Both the position numbers and the translations under genes were made by a program. Source: Botryococcus braunii (taxonomy: Eukaryota > Chlorophyta > Trebouxiophyceae). Taken from it: a stretch of 64,000 nucleotides of DNA. This document shows positions 1 to 11,060 of this stretch, in pieces. Numbering within the stretch: the first letter of the stretch is position 1; each line of letters opens with the position of its first letter. The stretch is taken from positions 1-64,000 of the forward strand of contig KV908501.1 in NCBI GenBank assembly GCA_002005505.1, in the 5' to 3' direction. The notes beneath the pieces were generated by a model. It was not told the DNA's origin. It did no database searches and worked only from the letters and a program-made list of their open reading frames with translations.

Positions 1-226
<226 letters not shown>

Positions 227-1165
227 CAAAAGTTACATTGTCCTTGTTTTTGCTAACAAGGGAAGGTTGTACCATATGTGTACGGCACTAAACCTTAGCT
301 GTACAATCGTGTAGCTTGTAATGTCTGCGAACTGATTGATGCCCTGACTGATGCTGTGACAGCCTATCTTAAGCCAAATAAAATGTCATGACACTCGCCA
401 ATAGAAGACATCTAAGATGATTCATAAACAAACACTTGAACCGCGAGCAATCTGCTTGAATTAGGATCTGATACAAGTGTATCTCGCTCACCATCTCCAA
501 TTTGAATCATGATTGCTGAGGGCATCATATGCTCCTCTAAACTTGACTGCAGGTACAGAAGACAAAATAAATCATTCCAAGACTGAAGTTCTTAATGCTT
601 GTCTCAATTCTGTTGTGGTAACTCGATCAAAATTGCATAAAACCATTATTCAATAATACTCATATTGTTCGACATTGCTGCTCAGATAATGCTCCATTGC
701 TCCAATAATGCTCAAATCAGTAATGCGAATTACTTTGCTGTTGCAATAAATCAGGTAAAACCATCTCTTCAGATAAAACATCAATGCTGCAATCCTCTCA
801 TGCAAATTTATAATCTGAGTTCATGATTTCTCTCTTGATTTGACGACTCTGCATATCTTCTGCCATTTTTGATGTCTTCCTTGCTTTTCTCTGAGCACGA
901 GTCCTTCCTCTCTTTTTCTTCTTGGGCTGCTGTTGCTGCACATTCTGCGGGCTGTTCATCTTGCGGCTGAACAACTGCTGGATGCTCAATTTGTGTTTCT
1001 CTCTCATCACTACTCTCATGATCCAGTAATGCTCTTACCTGGACCATCCCCTTTCTGTAACACTGTCCCTATAACTGTAGATAGCCTCTCTTGCTACACC
1101 ACACACTCTCCACACATGTTGGTAATGCAAAGCCATGCCATATAAATTATAAAAGTCCCTGTGTA
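227..1165. other. Non-coding stretch, no gene recognised
   Basis: AT-rich sequence without homology to the elements elsewhere in the window. On the minus strand, 798-1047 has two overlapping short open frames. One carries a Lys/Arg-rich block (PKKKKRGRTRAQRKARK) that looks like a nuclear localisation or nucleic-acid-binding tail. It could be the 3' end of the hypothetical frame at 1166-1577, but nothing shows that they are joined. Confidence 0.5.
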
Positions 1166-1577
1166 TCAACCCGAATAGCTCAGCCTCTCAGGCGGGCTAT
1201 CCATACAGGGAGCTTCACGTGAACGACCACTAAAACACATATCATGATTTAACTCACGACATATCTGTAGTGATCCAAAAAGGGTCTGGCCCACCTCCAA
1301 GTCCCCATATCTAGTCGTCTGCAGTGGGTTAACCAACTGTTTCTCAAATGTCTTATGCATCTTTGCTAATTTGGAAACAAATTTCTTCAGATCAGATGCT
1401 GTTTGTTTCAATTTGTCTGTGATAAGCGGATCATTGAAAAAGTCTCTCATGATCTCCCTATCAGTCATGGTTGGGAACTTGGATATAATGTCATGTAAGT
1501 ACGAGGCCCTTTCAGCCACGGTCACACTGAGTAACTATATCAGCTAGAGACCTCTTATTAGGGTCTGGTTCAGTCAT
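1166..1577 (-). pseudogene. Hypothetical coding fragment, frameshifted
   Basis: An ATG at 1577 opens a short frame (MTEPDPNKRSLADIVTQ...) that stops after about 21 codons. A +1 shift leads into a 119-codon frame ending at 1166 with a charged, probably helical stretch (SDLKKFVSKLAKMHKTFEKQ). Amino-acid composition looks protein-like, but I recognise no domain. The start lies only about 150 bases from the LTR of element H at 1726, so H may have landed in its upstream region. It could be a decayed gene, one exon, or chance. Function unknown. Confidence 0.25.
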
Positions 1578-2194
1578 ACTGACAATGTAAAGGAAAATGT
1601 GCGACCTCCAACGAATCGGACGGACAAACCGAGGTCGACTTCGAACGACTAACTCAAACCGTACGATTAAAGACACAAGGGGAGTTGCAATGGTAGCTCC
1701 AAGGCTCTCTCACTCTCTCACCCTCTGTTGTGTAAACTGATGAGGACGTCAAGGACGTATGGTTACGTGATGGCAAACGTACATAAAAGCAAGGACAGAT
1801 GTCTAAGGACGCAATCAGTTTACTAAGCAGTTTCAGAAACATTGTATGACTTGAACTTCATCGCTGGTGTAGTACAAGGCAATAGATACGCCTGGTTGCG
1901 TGTCTAGGAAGGAGTGTGTTGATCACCTAGGATGATCATATAAGTACCTCCACGCAGTACGGGTCTTGGACAAGTGACATCTTGATCACAAGTTAGAGAC
2001 TCTATTGAGAGTGTACACGTGTATTTTTTTAAAGCATCTGGTGTAGCAATAGAGTTGCACGTTGGCAGCAGAGCCAAGTCATGGACACTTTATGTGACCA
2101 TGCAGTACAGTACGGGGGGCCTCGAGAGCCGTGTACCGTTACCGACAGTTACGATTGAGAGGTATAGAAACGCTAGATCGTGAACAGGCTTGGC

Positions 2195-2838
2195 AGTCGC
2201 ATAGATGTGAAAGATATCATATCCGCGCTCCAAGCTGGTCATTGCATGTTCAGTATTTTGTGGATTCAGAGTGAATGCTGCATTGCACACAAAGGTACTG
2301 GTGAGTTCACGATCTACGGTATGGTAATGGTTGCAGCCAGGTGGCTGCGATCGCGCGGTTTAGATAATTATTCGCTGATAACTTCATTGATTATGCATTA
2401 ATGAATGTGTATAATGAACAGGAGAAGTGAAGCTTGTTTATTACTGTTGTGAACAGTAAGAGCTACAGTGTACCAAGGGTGTACACCAGGGAAGGTAGCG
2501 GTGAGTGCTGTCGCTCATTAAAAACAAGCTTCTACTGGTCAGAATGGTTACTGTTGTTAAGATAACTGATGGATTCACATGTGTGTCCAGAACGTTGTGG
2601 AGTGTCCGTGCTATTAAAACTCCTGTGACTGTTGTGGGCTAAGGGCGCCCTACGAGAGAGCAGTGGGTATGTACATACATGATGATCATCAGTAAATTGT
2701 TTGAATATTGATAAGATATATTTAATGCACGTAAATGAATACTCAGAAGACGTAACGGCCGGGTTGCAGGTAGATCTAGATGGCAGTACGAGTACTGATC
2801 TAGATAGTATATTGACGTTAAGGGTGTGCGTTCGACAG
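2195..2838 (+). other. Unspliced leader copy in H LTR (4 exons, 3 introns)
   Basis: Exons 2195-2300, 2422-2500, 2591-2666 and 2770-2838 are separated by GT-AG introns at 2301-2421 (GTGAGT...AACAG), 2501-2590 (GTGAGT...TCCAG) and 2667-2769 (GTATGT...TTGCAG). Boundaries are defined by comparison with the intron-less copy downstream. Exon 4 is followed by a further 5' splice-site-like GTATAT. The exons total 330 nt against 331 nt in the spliced copy. The exon pattern matches A (106/79/76/69 nt against 109/79/72/67 nt). Confidence 0.88.
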
Positions 2839-2860
2839 GTATATATCCACTCAATGTAAT

Positions 2861-3191
2861 AGTCGCATAGATGTGAAAGATATCATATCCGCGCTCCAAG
2901 CTGGTCATTGTATGTTCAGTATTTTGTGAATTCAGAGTGAATGCTGCTTTGCACACAAAAGTACTGGAGAAGTGAAGCTTGTTTGTTACTGTTGTGAACA
3001 GTAAGAGCTACAGTGTACCATGGGTGTACACCAGGGAAGGCAGCAAACGTTGAGGAGTGTCCGTGCTATTAAAACTCCTGTGACTGCTGTGAGGGCTAAG
3101 GGTGCCCTACGAGAGAGCAGTCGGCAGATCTAGATGGCAGTACGAGTACTGATCTAGATAGTATATGGACGTTAAGGGTGTGCGTTGACAG
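2861..3191 (+). other. Spliced leader copy in H LTR
   Basis: Repeats the four exons of 2195-2838 with all three introns missing at exact junctions (TACTG|GAGAAG and two others). It ends GACAG, a possible 3' splice site, followed by the last 59 bases of the LTR. The 22-nt spacer before it (2839-2860) ends in TGTAAT. Scattered substitutions separate the two copies, as expected for an old insertion. Confidence 0.87.
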
Positions 3192-3257
3192 ATCGTCCCT
3201 CTGCGTGCAAACGGATTTGCTGAGACTTACGACCACTACCTACCGATACACTTCAAT

Positions 3258-3271
3258 GGTGCTGGGCCCAC
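3258..3271 (+). promoter_or_regulatory. Primer-binding site of H
   Basis: GGTGCTGGGCCCAC lies seven bases after the LTR end. The same GGTxxTGGGCCCAC motif sits 0-7 nt after the LTR in A, B, C and F. It resembles the complement of the anticodon arm of initiator tRNA-Met, with two mismatches around the anticodon. Confidence 0.72.
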
Positions 3272-3281
3272 CGCTCACTGC

Positions 3282-4268
3282 ATGACAGAGGACGAAGTTA
3301 TCGTGATGACGACACCCTGGAACCTGAGGAGCAAAGAAGACCAAGATCAGTCTTACCGGCAAGGGGAGGACTACGACCAGAAAGAGCAGATCTTCGAGAA
3401 CGCCATCCAAGAAGACCCGAATATTCTGAGTATCCCATCCCTTTTGTGAGGGCACACTTTGACGTCCCTGATTACTTTGGCGATCTTGGTCTATACATCC
3501 ATATTGAAAGGCCAGGTGTACCGAAAGGACAGTTTCAGAGACCCATTGTGCATCACAAAGACATCATCCTGAACAACCTACCAGACCCAATTGCCACAGC
3601 AAATTACATTTTTCATCAAGACTTGTGAGAGTGGGGAGGTGTCTGTCGTGGGTGAGGGCAATATTCCACCTGCATTTTTGGCTCAGCTTGACCAGCCGCA
3701 AGTAGAGCCGGTGCTTGTGAAGTGCGAGGAATTGATTGTGATCAGTGATCCCCTTCAGGATAGCCTGGTAGAAGAAGTTGCGGAGTTGTACGGGAAGAGT
3801 TTTCCTAAAGAAGACTGGGAGGTATATTATTTTTTGAGAGTGTGGAACCGTCTGCAAGAACTGTTTAAGTTAACTGTAGACGGACCACTGCCGGGCATTC
3901 CCCTGTTTTATCTCAACAGAGGAGTTGTCGAGGGAGAGGAGGGAGCAAGGCAGGTGTACAGGTGGTACAGAGAGTACCAAGTGTACATTGAGCTAGTACA
4001 GTTCCAGTTTCGCCTTTACCCTGGGCAAAGCAGGGCTGTGTTTGACCGTGTGCCGGCATGGAGGGAAGTGGAGGAGCTGGGATTGAGCCCATTGCGCCTT
4101 AACTCGGATTACTTTCAGATCCACCCGGGGATGGCACGGGGGTGGCTGGAACCAGTAATGGGTTTGCAGCCACTGACATGGGAGGAGGTACAGGAAATGG
4201 AGGAGCAACGGCAAGGGGGTCCGAACCGGCCAGTACATCTGGACGGGAGGATCCGACGAGTCCTGTGA
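3282..4268 (+). pseudogene. ORF1 of H, upstream of gag, frameshifted
   Basis: Homologous along its length to the intact 326-residue ORF1 of A at 60338-61318, sharing blocks such as HPRRPEYSEYPIPFVR and IHIERPGVPKGQFQRPI. A one-base deletion near 3300 and a one-base insertion near 3612 break the frame. The second half (3591-4268) stays open. The ATG at 3282 is placed by alignment with A. No known domain is recognised. Its 3' end overlaps the gag frame, which lies in the -1 frame as in A. Confidence 0.75.
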
Positions 4269-4666
4269 ACTCGAGCTTGCAGATTACTACCCCTCTAGAT
4301 CGCTTGGGGTTGTCTTTAGATATCTGGAAACAAAACGTGTTTCATTGTGCTGTGAGCAGGAATGTGTTAGAATGTTTGAAAACTTATATGCCTGGCACAA
4401 AGGGAGATGCAGTAGCCTTACATCTGCTGCTACAACGTATTCCAGAAGTATGGGCTCAAAAAGTTGCCTTTGCAGTGTCAGCTGCGGTGGCACTCAAATG
4501 GATAATGAGCCAGTTCCAGGGAGGCGCAAATCTAGAAATCAACGATCAGTGGCTTGATTTGTTAGACAATGAGGTGATGGGTAATGATGGTACACTAGAG
4601 GAGTATTTGTCACGTAAGGAGCTATTGGCTCGAAGGTTGAATGCAAACAACACACCTGTAACGGAA
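4142..4666 (+). pseudogene. gag 5' fragment of H
   Basis: Reads as a copia-type Gag N-terminal half (DIWKQNVFHCAVSRNVLECLK region) closely similar to residues about 31-202 of the A polyprotein. It covers the UBN2-like capsid region but not the zinc knuckle. Homology ends at about 4663 where Ty3 element I starts. The open frame runs on to 4807, but those residues come from the LTR of I and are not Gag. Confidence 0.82.
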
Positions 4667-5134
4667 TGCGAGGATTTCCGAGCATTTCGGGACATTTGCA
4701 GGAGACGCCCTTTGGCGCCATACTGCACGCCCGTGGGAGCCACGTGGTTACCCGCTGGAACGAGAGTAGCACCTTCCGTCGGTGATGGTTGCTTACTCCA
4801 TGCATAGTTGGCACTCCGTCATTGCGTGTGTTTGATGACAATAGTTGTCACCGTTAGCACGCCAACGAGTGGACGATCTAGGGCTCTCACGAAGGGTAGA
4901 GGGACATAAGTCGTAGATGGGAAGAGTACGAATCGTTGGCCTCCCCTGGTTAGGTACCCGTGCGCCGAGGAGAATAACACGAGAGGACACAACTAGAGAA
5001 ACCACAAGGGTAAGCTGTGTGGTGGGGTGGTTCTTGTAAACGCTTGCTTGCCCCAATTCACGGACCTCGTGTCGCGCCTCGTTCCTTGCTCCCTTCCTGC
5101 CTTACTTCCCATGAAATTCCGCTGAGTTGTTACA
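4667..5134 (+). repeat. 5' LTR of element I (left border inferred)
   Basis: The right border is clear: GTTACA followed after two bases by the primer-binding site. The left border is set at the TG directly after homology to H gag is lost. With no second LTR in the window, the 468-bp length cannot be confirmed. Confidence 0.6.
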
Positions 5135-5136
5135 TT

Positions 5137-5147
5137 TGGTATCGGCG
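5137..5147 (+). promoter_or_regulatory. Primer-binding site of I
   Basis: TGGTATCGGCG follows the LTR by two bases. Elements J (11050) and K (20017-20027, minus strand) have TGGTATCGGCG and TGGTATCGGTC at the same place. This resembles the TGGTATC complement of the 3' end of a tRNA, so these Ty3-type elements use the usual tRNA terminus, unlike the copia elements here. Confidence 0.7.
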
Positions 5148-5241
5148 AAAGCCGTTATCAAATCCTTTGGGGGTTTTCACTTAAGTTGTGGAAGTTGGCA
5201 GATGCCGATGCAAGGATCTAACTTTGGGATGCGCCTCGTAG

Positions 5242-5955
5242 ATGAGCTCGGTAACGCCAGATAGGTTTAAAAACCTATCTGAAGACAACCGAAGCCTTTT
5301 GGAAGGTTCTTTGCAGGAAGGCTACGAGGTTACGGACTTGTTGGAGGAAGACGTTGACTCCATGGAACCGATCGCCCCTACAACTGAGGGATCGGATAGC
5401 CGACGGAAGAAACGATCTTTGTCAAAGGACGATATTGAAGAATACGTGAACACGGTTGTCAAACAAAAGTTGGAGGCTCGGCAGGCCGAGGCCCAAGCAC
5501 CGATCCCAAAACCGGTGCAAGGAGGTCCCACCAAGAGGAGGACAGTGACACACTTCCACACAAATCTTGGTGCAGCTCACATCCCAGAAGAAGTTTAAGG
5601 GACACCCCCCTTCTGGGGAGCTGTTGGAGGACCCCCTGGTGCACCAGGGAAGGGAAAAGTGGACTCTCGGAAGGTCATCCCCGCTAATAGGGAATGTTAC
5701 TTTTGTAAACAATTGGGCCATGAAGCATGGCAATGTCAGTTGAAAAGGGAGTGGTTGGCTGCTAAAGCTAAAGCGGGAGGGTTCCAACCACCAGTTTTTC
5801 AACCGGGTTACTTTCCCTCTGCACCACAAGCCCCACCAGTGGTGGCACCAGTGCAAGGAGGACATCCACCACCTCAGGGGCAAGGTAATTGGCAAGGGAA
5901 AGGAAAGGGAAGAGGGAGGTGGAAGGGGAAAGGGAAGGGGAAACCCAAAACTTGA
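5242..5955 (+). pseudogene. Ty3 Gag C-terminal region of I, one stop
   Basis: The ATG at 5242 opens 118 codons of charged, partly coiled-coil-like sequence ending in TAA at 5596-5598. The same frame then continues to 5955 with a CCHC zinc knuckle (CYFCKQLGHEAWQC, about 5698-5739) and a Gly/Lys/Gln-rich basic tail, typical of a nucleocapsid. The usual capsid domain is not evident, so Gag may be internally deleted. Confidence 0.7.
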
Positions 5956-5967
5956 CTCGCAAGGGTC

Positions 5968-8900
5968 ATGGATCCCCATTGTTTGGCGTATTTGTCTTCA
6001 CTCTCTGAACCCTTTGAGTTGGTAGTACCTAAGAAAAATTGTGCAGAGGCTTGCTTGCATGATTTCGTTGCAAAGAGAAAACATGATCCCAGCCTTGGTG
6101 CCTGCTTTGTTATTAGTCAAAAAGCATGGAAAAGCAGGAGGTCTTTCTTAGAGTACAGGACAAAGGCCAAACTAAAAGTTCTTGCTCGGGGATGTAGGGG
6201 AGACCAATTTATGTCCTCGGGCAAGGCAGGAATATTTCCTTTTTCATTTGTGCTTGCATGTGTCATGCCACAACCATCTTGTCATATAGGGCATGTGGGA
6301 AATCTCTCACCACTCAACCTGACTTTTGCCGTTACTGTTCGAGGCATGGAGTTTCGTGCACTCACGGACACTGGGGCTACCCATTCTTTTGTCCGGGGCA
6401 AAGTAATGCAAGGGCTTAGATATAACAAGGGAGCAACAGCAGTAGTCCTTGCAGATGGGTCCTTTTCTGAAACCAAGGGGAAGGTTGACCTTAGTGTTAG
6501 GTTCACCCCTTCGGTAGTCACCCGCCATACTTTCTTTGTATGTGACTCTATAATGGAGGGAGTGGATCTCATTCTCGGACAGGACTGGATGTCTCCCAGA
6601 GAGGCCACAATCAGTGTTGGGGTTGGGAAGGCACAGATAAAACATCAAGGGAAGTGGGTAACGTTGGACCCTCACAGGAAAGTCTTACCCTGCACGTTGC
6701 AATGGGGTATGAACATAGTGAGGAAGGGGAAGAACAATGTAGATCAATGGAGACTTTGTCTGTTGAATGTTGTCATGAGACCTGAAGAGTATGCATGGGC
6801 TGAGCAGGAGTCATCCCTGGAGGAAAACGGGCTCGATCCCTCCGACGACGAATTTCACATCTTTTCAACCAACTCCACGGGACCGGGTACCCAGGGTGGG
6901 CCGGTCCCGGAATTATTCTCGGAACCCCCAGTGGAGGGGGAGGAAGAAGGAATAATAGAGGAGGAGGAGGCGGAACTAACGTCGTCGTCAGGTAAGCTCA
7001 CGGGATCCTTGGGACTGGAGGAGGTGTTGAAGGGCAAACCGGAACAATTGGAGGTGCTCCTTAGGGAGTACAGTGATTTGTTTCCTCAAGGTTTGCCAGG
7101 ATTGCCACCGCACCGACAGGTGTATCACACCATCCGGATACAACCTGGCTCAGTACCTCCTAATAAGCCTGCTTATCGTTTATCTTCTCTAGAAATGGAA
7201 GAATGTACTAAAACGGTGGATGAGCTCCTCGCATTAGGGCACATCCGGCCCAGTCACTCACCTTATGCATCTCATGTTCTTTTTGTTAAAAAGAAGGAAG
7301 GAACTTATAGGATGGTGATTGATTATAGAGCTGTCAACCAAATTACCATTCCGGATAGGTACCCTTGCCCCAGATTGATGATTTGCTTGATAGGCTCAAA
7401 GGGGATAAGGTCGTCTCAAGCCTGGACTTATTGAGCAGATATTACCAAGTCCGGCTTAAAGAAGAAGATATCTCAAAGACAGCATTTAGAACACCATTTG
7501 GGTTGTACGAGTTTCTGGTGCTTCCCTTTGGTTTAACGAATGCTCCAGCCACTTTTCAGCGGCTGATGAATGAAACTTTCCATGATTTCATTCGGGAGGG
7601 ATTTGTTGTTGTCTATTTGGATGATGTGCTCATTTTCAGCAAAGATGAAAACATGCATTATGTTCATTTGGAAAAAGTCTTCGCTCGCTTGCGAGAGAAG
7701 CAACTCTTTGCCAAGCTACCCAAGTGTGAGTTCATGCGTTCTGAATTTCGATACTTGGGGCATATCATTGGAAGGGATGGATTAAAGGTGGACCCACAAA
7801 AGGTGGAAGTAGTCAAGGAATGGCCCGTACCCAAAAACACCACGGATGTCCGTAGGTCTCCGGTCCTTGCAAACTACTTCAGGAAGTTTATCATGGACTT
7901 CAGTGCCATCGCTGCTCCCTTGACAAAGTTGTCAAGCAGCAAGAGGGCATGGGAATGGGGAATGGAACAAGAGCAATCCTTTTCGGCATTGAAGACTGCT
8001 TTGGTAGAGGCCCCTATCTTATCACTACCTGATCTTCGGAACCCATTCCAAGTGACATGTGATGCAAGTGATTTTGGGGTGGGAGCAGTTCTCATGCAGG
8101 ACGGGAAAGTAGTAGCATACTATACCAAAAAGTTGAATAGTGCAGAGCGTAACTATTCTGCTACGGAAAGGGAATTGCTGGTTGTAGTGTATGCTCTACA
8201 GGAATGGAGATGTTATGTGTTAGGAAAACCAGTCACAGTAACCACTGACCATAAGTGTAATACCTTTTTGCAACAACAGGCGGGACTTAGCCCGAGAAGA
8301 GCTAGGTGGGCTGAGCGATTGCAGGAGTTTGACATACTCTGGGTTTGGGAGCCAGGTAAGACTAACGTCGCAGATGCCTTGGCCAGGGTCCCAATCCTCG
8401 CGGCCTGGCAGCTCAGACGCAACGTCGAGCCAGCGGAGCCCGAGCTCAGGAGTGTCAAGCCCCGGGTCGCAATGGACTCGGCGGGAGGGCCCGCCCGAGC
8501 GGAGTCACCCAGGAGTGAACCCTTCCTGGAGTTCGTAAAGAGGGCTTACATGGATGATGAGTGGTTGGGAAAGAGGTCGAACAGAAGGAAGGTGCATTTC
8601 CGGAATGGGATATGGGAATATGGGAAGGAGGGACGGAAGTATGTCCCGGGGCATTATGAGGTGAAGGATGGGGAAGGAGTCGTGGGGAGAAACCTAAGAC
8701 AAGATATACTCAAGGCATTGCTTCACCCTTTGTATGTGGGACACCCTGGTTTTGCCAAGATGTATGAACTGGTGAAACGGGAATGGTGGTGGCCGGGAAC
8801 GACAGAGGACGTGCGGGAATATGTTGCCTACTGTGATTCTTGTCAAAGGGTCAAAGCTTCAAACAAGTTGCCCGCGGGCCTCCTTCACCCCTTGCAAATC

Positions 8901-10003
8901 CCGACTAGGAAGTGGCAAAGCATTCCATGGATTTCATAACGGGGTTGCCACGGAGTGCAAACGGGAATGATGCCATATGGGTTGCGGTGGACCGGTTAAG
9001 TAAGTGTGCTCACTTTGTGCCCACCACCACAAAAGCTGACTCATATGATGTAGCAGTGTTGCTAAGGGATAAAGTCTGGAGGTACTACGGATTTCCAGAG
9101 GAACTTGTGTCGGATAGGGATCCTAAGTTCGTGAGTAAATTTATGGATATACTCCTAAATTTAAGAGGCTGCAAACATGCACGGTCTACAGCCTATCACC
9201 CACAATCTGACGGCCAAACGGAACGGGTTAACAGAATTCTAGAGGACTACCTCAAAAGTTATGTTTGGGATAAGCCTCAAGAGTGGGAAAACCATTTGGC
9301 TGTTGCAGAGTTTGCTTATAATAATACATGGCAAGCCTCGATCAAAACCACACCGTTCCGCTTGACATATGGACAGGACCCAAACATTCCATTTGCTCTG
9401 GGACACATGGAGGGGGGTAAAGCAGATCGGGCAGATCTTTTCCTCCGGAAAATGCAAGACTCCCTTACTCTTGCACGGAATTTTTTGGCTGCAGCTCAGG
9501 AGCGGCAGGCGGCCCAGGCTGTGAGTTATAAGGAGGGGGACCTTGTTCTCCTTCGGACGAAGTTCCCAGCCGCCCTGACGTCGCACAAGTACATCAAGCT
9601 TGCAAGGCGCCGGATTGGACCCTTCCGGGTCATCGCCGTCCATCCCAACTCTGTTGAGCTGGACGTCCCCGCCGCCCTGAAGTTTCACCCACGCATCAAC
9701 GTGGAATATGTGGACCTCCACAAAGGGCCACGTAATGACCGCCTCAGACCAGACCGCCTCAGCATTTACAAATACCAGCCGGGACCACGCATGGTCAACG
9801 GCGATGACGGCACGGAGCATGTGACAGGGAAAATCACACAATGGCACGGAGACCAAGAAATAGTAATAACAATCTGTTACAAACCGACGGCATCCACCTC
9901 ATGCTCTATCTTCCTTTGTGTCTTCCTCTCGTTCCTTATGCTCGCGACATTAGGGGCACATTCGAGACACCTACAACGCGTACACGCGCTACCAAACCGC
10001 TAG
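5968..10003 (+). pseudogene. Ty3/gypsy pol of I (PR-RT-RH-INT), two frameshifts
   Basis: The first frame (5968-7434) carries an aspartic protease with DTGA at residues 134-137 and the start of RT (RMVIDYRAVNQ). A frameshift near 7370 moves RT into the frame of 7365-8939, with VYLDDVLIF at the active site, RNase H (CDASDFGVGAV, TDHKCNTF) and the integrase HHCC region (HPGF...CDSCQR). A second shift near 8925 leads into the integrase core (8912-10003: DFITGLP, SDRDPKFVS, AYHPQSDGQTERVNR). After the integrase C-terminus a shifted frame reads KYVVDGILGHR, like the first strand of a chromodomain, then is cut by the minisatellite. Non-functional. Confidence 0.88.
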
Positions 10004-10088
10004 GGACCAAAACACCTATTACAGGGCATGCCAAGTACGTCGTGGACGGCATCCTCGGTCACCGTCCCTTGATGAAGGGGAACCGCGC

Positions 10089-10227
10089 CCCACTGCTATA
10101 GATTTTAGTGACCCTAATATCCCACTGCTATAGATTTTAATGACCCTGATATCCCACTGCTATAGATTTTAGTGACCCTGATATTCCACTGCTATAGATT
10201 TTAGTGACCCTGATATCCCACTGCTAT
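10089..10227. repeat. 32-bp minisatellite, four full units plus a partial
   Basis: Units start at 10089, 10121, 10153, 10185 and 10217 (partial). The core is CCCACTGCTATAGATTTTAG followed by TGACCCTRATAT, with one or two differences between units. Degenerate relatives continue to about 10285. It directly abuts the broken 3' end of element I. Confidence 0.93.
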
Positions 10228-10902
10228 GACACTTATCCAACTCCTATAGTTAAATATCCACCCTGATATCCTTCTGCTATTTTACATAACAAACTTCTAC
10301 AACTAGAATACCATTATTCTACTTTTTAACACTCCTAATATAAATCAAACCACTCCTGCTTGGGGACTAATCCATAGCCCTGAATTGTGGCAACAAACGA
10401 AAGCCAAACGTGACAAAAAGATGGGGAAATGTCCCCAATAATCTACTAAAAGCCAAACCTGACAAGAAGAAGGGGAAGTGTCCCCAATAATTCTACTCAC
10501 ATTCAGACCCAAATAATCAATGTGAGAAAAACATCCACAACTAATATGTATGAAAATGAAACTATTGCCTTGAACAACCTCTTTGCAAACGCCGAAGTGA
10601 AAGAGGAAGAACTACGGTGGTAGAAATTGCCTCACCAGGGAGACATACCCCTTCCAACAATCAGTGATCTTGCTAATAATTGCCAACCTATCAGCTGCAT
10701 TAACACCGTGTTGAAACCGTTACTCTGATGATACATTTAGCAAAAATTGACCAGCTCCCGCGTGCTGGTTGTCCAAAACCAATCTCTAAGGGGTTTGTTG
10801 TTGCTGCAATTGGCTGTTTCTCAAAACTGCCTGGAAAGCGGTACCGATTACCGTTTGCCACGCAGTCCCCCAACGACTACATGGATTTTCGCATACGGAG
10901 AG
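10228..10902. other. Non-coding AT-rich stretch
   Basis: No gene is seen. An imperfect direct repeat of about 47 bp (10399-10445 and 10451-10497) contains GCCAAACSTGACAARAAGA and a GGGGAA-TGTCCCC segment able to form a small stem. The later part may be the U3 of LTR J, whose left border I cannot place. Confidence 0.6.
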
Positions 10903-11060
10903 AAGCGGATCGGGCCTGGGCATCCCGATCCGGCTCGGATACATAAGCGGGCGATTAATCGTACAATTACCTTGGTACTTTTAGCCGATCGGTTAGAACC
11001 GCGACTCTGGGTCGGGTCGGTCGAGGGTTCGATCCCCCGGCACAACATCTGGTATCGGCG
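10903..11060 (+). mobile_element. LTR end J with tRNA-like module and primer-binding site
   Basis: Closely matches the inverted copy at 28347-28507. It contains a TATA-like ATACATAAG near 10939, a tRNA-like segment, an LTR end at 11047 (CACAACA) and a primer-binding site TGGTATCGGCG at 11050-11060. No coding sequence or second LTR follows. It may be a remnant of a Ty3 element or a small non-autonomous (TRIM-like) element. Confidence 0.7.
10974..11047 (+). ncRNA. tRNA-like module at the LTR terminus (Pol III A and B box)
   Basis: About 74 nt. An imperfect A box (TAGCCGATCGG, 10982-10992), an anticodon-arm-like hairpin and a perfect B box (GGTTCGATCCC, 11026-11036) are spaced as in a tRNA. The segment ends CGGCACAACA, which is also the LTR end. 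The T-stem has one mismatch and the acceptor stem is not convincing, so it is tRNA-derived or tRNA-mimicking rather than a working tRNA gene. It is conserved in the copy near 28360-28433. Confidence 0.5.

Larger units (their letters stand above)
1726..3250 (+). repeat. 5' LTR of element H
   Basis: Begins TGTTGTGTAAAC and ends GATACA, directly upstream of the primer-binding site. It is alignable over its length with the 1504-bp LTR of A read on the minus strand. A TATAGAAA box at 2163-2170 lies about 32 bp upstream of the inferred transcript start at 2195. Downstream of that start the sequence is present twice: unspliced (2195-2838) and spliced (2861-3191). Confidence 0.88.
1726..4666 (+). mobile_element. 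Element H: old Ty1/copia element, 5' part only
   Basis: Contains a 5' LTR (1726-3250), primer-binding site, upstream ORF1 and the first part of gag. It belongs to the same family as element A at 54608-62848: ORF1, gag and LTR are alignable throughout but clearly diverged, with frameshifts. Homology to A stops in gag at about 4663, where the LTR of Ty3 element I begins, so H was probably cut by that insertion. The remainder of H is not found in the window. Confidence 0.88.
4667..10088 (+). mobile_element. Element I: degraded Ty3/gypsy element, 3' truncated
   Basis: In order: an LTR-like segment, a TGGTATCGGCG primer-binding site, gag with a zinc knuckle, protease, RT, RNase H, integrase, and what looks like the first residues of a chromodomain in a shifted frame. 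No 3' LTR is found. At 10089 the sequence passes into a 32-bp minisatellite. One stop and two frameshifts break the coding region. It probably inserted into H (possible duplication CGGAA, unverified because the right end is missing). Confidence 0.85.

Noticed and set aside
4664..4807. Extension of H Gag by about 48 residues to a stop at 4807
   Set aside because: Homology to A Gag ends at about 4663; the rest translates the LTR of element I.
10974..11047. Genuine tRNA gene
   Set aside because: No convincing acceptor stem, a mismatch in the T stem, an imperfect A box, and location at an LTR terminus in two copies. Listed as a tRNA-like module instead.
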